From positions 1 through 54,543 of the forward strand of contig JALQCR010000043.1 in assembly GCA_023336205.1 (NCBI GenBank): a DNA stretch of 54,543 nucleotides, in the 5' to 3' direction. Positions 51,806-54,543 of the stretch are shown one piece after another. Made by a program: the position numbers and the translations under genes. Position 1 is the first letter of the stretch. Every line of letters begins with the position of its first letter. The stretch comes from Pseudanabaena sp. Salubria-1 (GTDB taxonomy: Bacteria; Cyanobacteriota; Cyanobacteriia; Pseudanabaenales; Pseudanabaenaceae). Under the pieces are notes generated by a model. The model was given only the letters and a program-made list of their open reading frames with translations. It ran no database searches and was not told the origin of the DNA.

Positions 51806-52384
51806 GTGGCTTTGGTTTCTTTGATATCTTTAGTAGCGAGTGCAAGATCGGGGAAATTAGTTAGTTTCCCGACAGATACTGTGCCTGCTTTGGCGGTGCG
51901 CCCCGATCGCAGTGCCGATATTTTTACGCTCAAGCAACGATCGCCTGATAAGCCGTTAATTTTGATGGCGGCGAGTTGGCAAGAATTTCTCCCATTTCTA
52001 GATATAGCTCATCCTGATTTGGCGACTTGGCAACAAATTGCTCAGAAATATTTTGCAGGTGCGGTGACTCTAGTTTTGCCTGCTAGCGATCGCGGCTGTC
52101 TATTAAATCAAGGCTTTACCACTTTAGGTGTAAGAATTCCTGACAGTAAAATAGCGATCGCCATTTTGCAGCAGACAGGAGCAATGCTAACCACGAGTGC
52201 CAATAAAAGTAACGAGCCGCCCTTACGCAAAATGATTGAAATTAATGATGCTTTTCCATCAGTAATGACTTTGGGCGAAGCGATCAACATTAATGAGCGA
52301 TCTGGTAGTGGATTACCGTCAACTGTAGTGGAATGGACGAAAACGGGTTGGGTAGTTCGTCGCCAAGGTGCTGTTAGTTTTTAA
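51806..52384 (+). CDS. L-threonylcarbamoyladenylate synthase (Sua5/YciO/YrdC family)
   Basis: 192 residues. Makes threonylcarbamoyl-AMP from threonine, bicarbonate and ATP for t6A37 modification of ANN-decoding tRNAs. GKLVSFPTDTVPALAVRPD, LKQRSPDKPLILMA, FAGAVTLVLPAS and TTSANKSNEPP are family signatures. It has the short TsaC/YrdC form without the Sua5 C-terminal domain. A terminator follows immediately. Confidence 0.92.
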   Translation: MALVSLISLVASARSGKLVSFPTDTVPALAVRPDRSADIFTLKQRSPDKPLILMAASWQEFLPFLDIAHPDLATWQQIAQKYFAGAVTLVLPASDRGCLLNQGFTTLGVRIPDSKIAIAILQQTGAMLTTSANKSNEPPLRKMIEINDAFPSVMTLGEAININERSGSGLPSTVVEWTKTGWVVRRQGAVSF

Positions 52385-52413
52385 CAAAAAAGGGCGCTAA
52401 GCGCCCTTTTTTG
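52385..52413. terminator. Bidirectional terminator
   Basis: AAAAAAGGGCGC/GCGCCCTTTTTT around TAA, between convergent genes. Confidence 0.85.
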
Positions 52414-52418
52414 TTTGT

Positions 52419-53693
52419 TTAGATTGTTTGCCAATCTTTTGAGAATTTTTCTAGGTTGGCTGTAGTTAGCTCTTTTTCTAGCCATTGCAAGGCTGTAACT
52501 TGACTAGAAAATTTCTCACTGTCGTAATCTTGAAACACATCCACCAGAGAAATGGCGATCGCGGTTTGTCCTGAGGCAAGCGACCAACGTTGGAAAAACT
52601 GCTGCATAGTCTGTAATGGTAAAGAAGCTTGAAGATTTTCCAAAGCAGTTAGCTGGTTTGCAGTGCGCGTATAAGCTTTTACAGCAGCAGTCAGATTGAT
52701 GAGTTGGAGTTGAGGATTGTTAGTTGGAGGTGGAGTAGGTTGTGTTGGCGTAAATGGAGTAGTTGTACCTGTACCTGTTCCAGCATTAAGGTTTGACCAA
52801 TCTTGACGAAATTGCGCGAGCGCCTGTGACAAGAGTTGGCTCTGTAACCACTGCAAGGCAAGATTTTGATTGAGCATTTGGGCGCTGTTGTAACCACCGA
52901 GAGCATCTTGTAAAGATGTAGAGGTAGTTGCTTGTCCCGAAGCAATTTGCCAACGCTGAAAAAATTGTTGCAATATTTCTGGGGTAACACTTGCCTGTAA
53001 GTTGTTAATCGCGGCAGTTTGATTGGGCAATCTAGCGCGGCTATAACTATTCGCCGCATCGACTAGACTAATCGCACTTGCAGATGGAACTGGTAATGGC
53101 GTGCTAACACTTGGATTATTAGCTGTTACAGGGATTGTTGGAGAAGGGACAAAAATCGAAGGAGTTGGTGTTGGCGATGGAATTACAGGTGTTGGGGTTG
53201 GCGATGATGGGCGGACAATCTCCACAACCGTAACTGGCGGGGTCACATCAGCGATCGCTGGTGCTTGCAATTTTTTCCATGTTTGCTCGCCCACTTTGCC
53301 GTCAATAGTCAATCCATTAGCGCGTTGAAATGCAGCGATCGCATCCCTTGTACCTACACCAAAATCACCATCAATACGACCTTGGTAATAGCCTTTATCT
53401 TTAAGTAGTTGTTGCGCTTGAGAAACAGCAGCCCCTTTGGAGCCTGGAAGTAATGTTGGTAAGCCCTGCGCTGAAGTCGGTATCACTACCACACGCAGTT
53501 TAGCCCAGCTAGAACTACCAAAAATGCCATCAGGTACTAATCCATTCTCTTTTTGAAATTTCAGGACTGCATTTGTTGTCCCAGCACCAAAATCACCGTC
53601 GATTTTGCCACTATAAAATCCTTTACTTTGGAGAAGTTGCTGCAACTCAGCGACAGCACTACCCTTACTACCTTGTCTTAATATCGAGTCCAT
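52419..53693 (-). CDS. Protein with two peptidoglycan-binding domains
   Basis: 424 residues. Two PG_binding_1 domains at about residues 5-70 (VAELQQLLQSKGFYSGKIDG, FQKENGLVPDGIFGSSSW) and 82-146 (QLLKDKGYYQGRIDGDFGVG, ANGLTIDGKVGEQTWKKL) are followed by a Pro/Thr-rich linker and three related helical repeats of about 60 residues (LQASVTPEILQQFFQRWQIA, LQSQLLSQALAQFRQDWSNL, LQASLPLQTMQQFFQRWSLA). No signal peptide is seen, although such proteins normally act at the wall. Confidence 0.87.
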   Translation of the reverse strand: MDSILRQGSKGSAVAELQQLLQSKGFYSGKIDGDFGAGTTNAVLKFQKENGLVPDGIFGSSSWAKLRVVVIPTSAQGLPTLLPGSKGAAVSQAQQLLKDKGYYQGRIDGDFGVGTRDAIAAFQRANGLTIDGKVGEQTWKKLQAPAIADVTPPVTVVEIVRPSSPTPTPVIPSPTPTPSIFVPSPTIPVTANNPSVSTPLPVPSASAISLVDAANSYSRARLPNQTAAINNLQASVTPEILQQFFQRWQIASGQATTSTSLQDALGGYNSAQMLNQNLALQWLQSQLLSQALAQFRQDWSNLNAGTGTGTTTPFTPTQPTPPPTNNPQLQLINLTAAVKAYTRTANQLTALENLQASLPLQTMQQFFQRWSLASGQTAIAISLVDVFQDYDSEKFSSQVTALQWLEKELTTANLEKFSKDWQTI

Positions 53694-53733
53694 AATTAGC
53701 CCAGTGTTTATAGTTCTTAAATTGGCTCAAAAT

Positions 53734-54321
53734 CTAGAAATAGAGTACACGAGCATCTATTCCTTGCGATCGCAAAAAATGTTTCAAAGATTCAGCAGCA
53801 TCGCGATTTGGATATCCTCCAGCATAGATATAGTTACCACGACCTGATCTCGCCACAAATGCAGTAGGGATAAACTGCCTCACCTGTTCTAAAGTTGTGA
53901 TCGTTCTCAAGGGAACTGCGGTAACGTAGCGATATTGTGCCGAGTTCTCAATACTATCAGTAGGTAAATAACTTGGCAATGTTACATAGGGTGAAGTATT
54001 AACAGTTGGAGTAGTCTGAAACGTCTGGGAAGTATAAGCCTGTTGTGCCGCTACACCGCGACGCTGCAATTCTCTAGTCACAAAATCGGCAGTCGGCGCG
54101 TCAAAGGCTCCTGCAACGATAGATGTCTGACCATTGACCGAAGCAACCACAGGATTAGTGACAACTTGCCTTGCAATATTGAGAGTTACAGGATTATTGC
54201 CCGCTATATAGACAACAACATTGCCTAATTGGGCATTAGCATTTGCGATCGCCACATTCCAAAAACCCCAGCTCGCGATCATCAAACTAATAGCTTGTTT
54301 TGCCCAGTCGGATATTTTCAT
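53734..54321 (-). CDS. Hypothetical exported SPOR-like protein
   Basis: 195 residues. A hydrophobic N-terminus (ISLMIASWGFWNVAIANANA) looks like a signal peptide. The rest contains two similar halves with the SPOR-like pattern: TSIVAGAFDAPTADFVTREL plus RRGVAAQQA, and NYIYAGGYPNRDAAESLKHF plus RSQGIDARVLYF. SPOR domains bind denuded glycan strands, but the match here is by pattern only. It is next to the PG-binding protein gene on the same strand. Confidence 0.7.
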   Translation of the reverse strand: MKISDWAKQAISLMIASWGFWNVAIANANAQLGNVVVYIAGNNPVTLNIARQVVTNPVVASVNGQTSIVAGAFDAPTADFVTRELQRRGVAAQQAYTSQTFQTTPTVNTSPYVTLPSYLPTDSIENSAQYRYVTAVPLRTITTLEQVRQFIPTAFVARSGRGNYIYAGGYPNRDAAESLKHFLRSQGIDARVLYF

Positions 54322-54418
54322 CGTTTTTAGACCTTATAAACCTAAAGCGACCTAATTGCTCATGAACCTAAATTAAATTCTATAGCAATAAGTAGAGGTG
54401 GTTTAGTTTTAGATTTGT

Positions 54419-54543
<125 letters not shown>

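Overview
The window looks like a piece of a cyanobacterial chromosome, most like a Pseudanabaena-type filamentous cyanobacterium, although the genus cannot be proven from sequence alone. The evidence is dense HIP1 octamers (GCGATCGC), a phycobiliprotein lyase of the CpcS/CpeS family, a 50-residue high-light-inducible protein, a GUN4 domain, cyanobacterial DUF families (DUF2839, DUF3352, DUF2854), a group 1 sigma factor and the rpmH-rnpA-PH-yidC-khpB-yceD cluster. Both ends and one internal stretch (3546-3603) are homopolymer runs that look like sequencing or assembly artefacts.

Layout. 60-3466: housekeeping genes (SDR, peroxiredoxin, ispD, DUF2839). 3682-8644: a tightly coupled operon of small proteins, an antitoxin/RelE-like toxin pair and a CHAT-NB-ARC-TPR STAND protein whose gene carries two palindromic repeats, the second of which breaks the frame. 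8645-9300: nested repeat elements. 9358-12184: mixed genes including a Rieske-oxygenase remnant, an esterase and cysE. 12228-16752: an integron-like island made of a nonsense-interrupted IntI-type integrase, tandem 40-bp repeats where attI should lie, a TPR cassette, a recognisable attC site and a second cassette. The island is bracketed by a partial duplicate of the 5' end of an amino-acid-binding lipoprotein gene and has an IS5-type insertion behind intI. 16791-23559: amino-acid-binding protein, CpcS-type lyase, phosphofructokinase, oligopeptide-type permease and DUF3352.

23614-33940: two adjacent signalling genes wrecked by four different insertion sequences. A PAS-GGDEF cyclase is split by one IS4-type element. 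A Cache-HAMP-PAS hybrid histidine kinase is split by three (IS1, ISAs1 and a third DDE type). Every insertion has a clean target duplication, and removing the elements restores both reading frames exactly. 34039-38964: a second defence-like area with Uma2 nucleases, a second RelE-like toxin/antitoxin pair and a NACHT-GUN4 STAND protein, with a 31-bp direct repeat at the module boundaries. 39050-40063: a RAYT (REP-associated tyrosine transposase) with REP palindromes.

40146-54321: mostly core genes, namely an SDR, a response regulator-kinase, rpsF, an HLIP, a secreted TPR-like protein, the yceD-khpB-yidC-PH-rnpA-rpmH cluster, rpoD, DUF2854, a Sua5/TsaC protein and two secreted proteins.

The most interesting themes are (i) a cyanobacterial integron with an identifiable attC; (ii) two unrelated STAND NTPases, CHAT-NB-ARC-TPR and NACHT-GUN4, each next to a homologous RelE-type toxin-antitoxin pair; and (iii) very high repeat and IS activity, including hairpins with unrelated arms but the same apical GCAAAGC/GCTTTGC tip.
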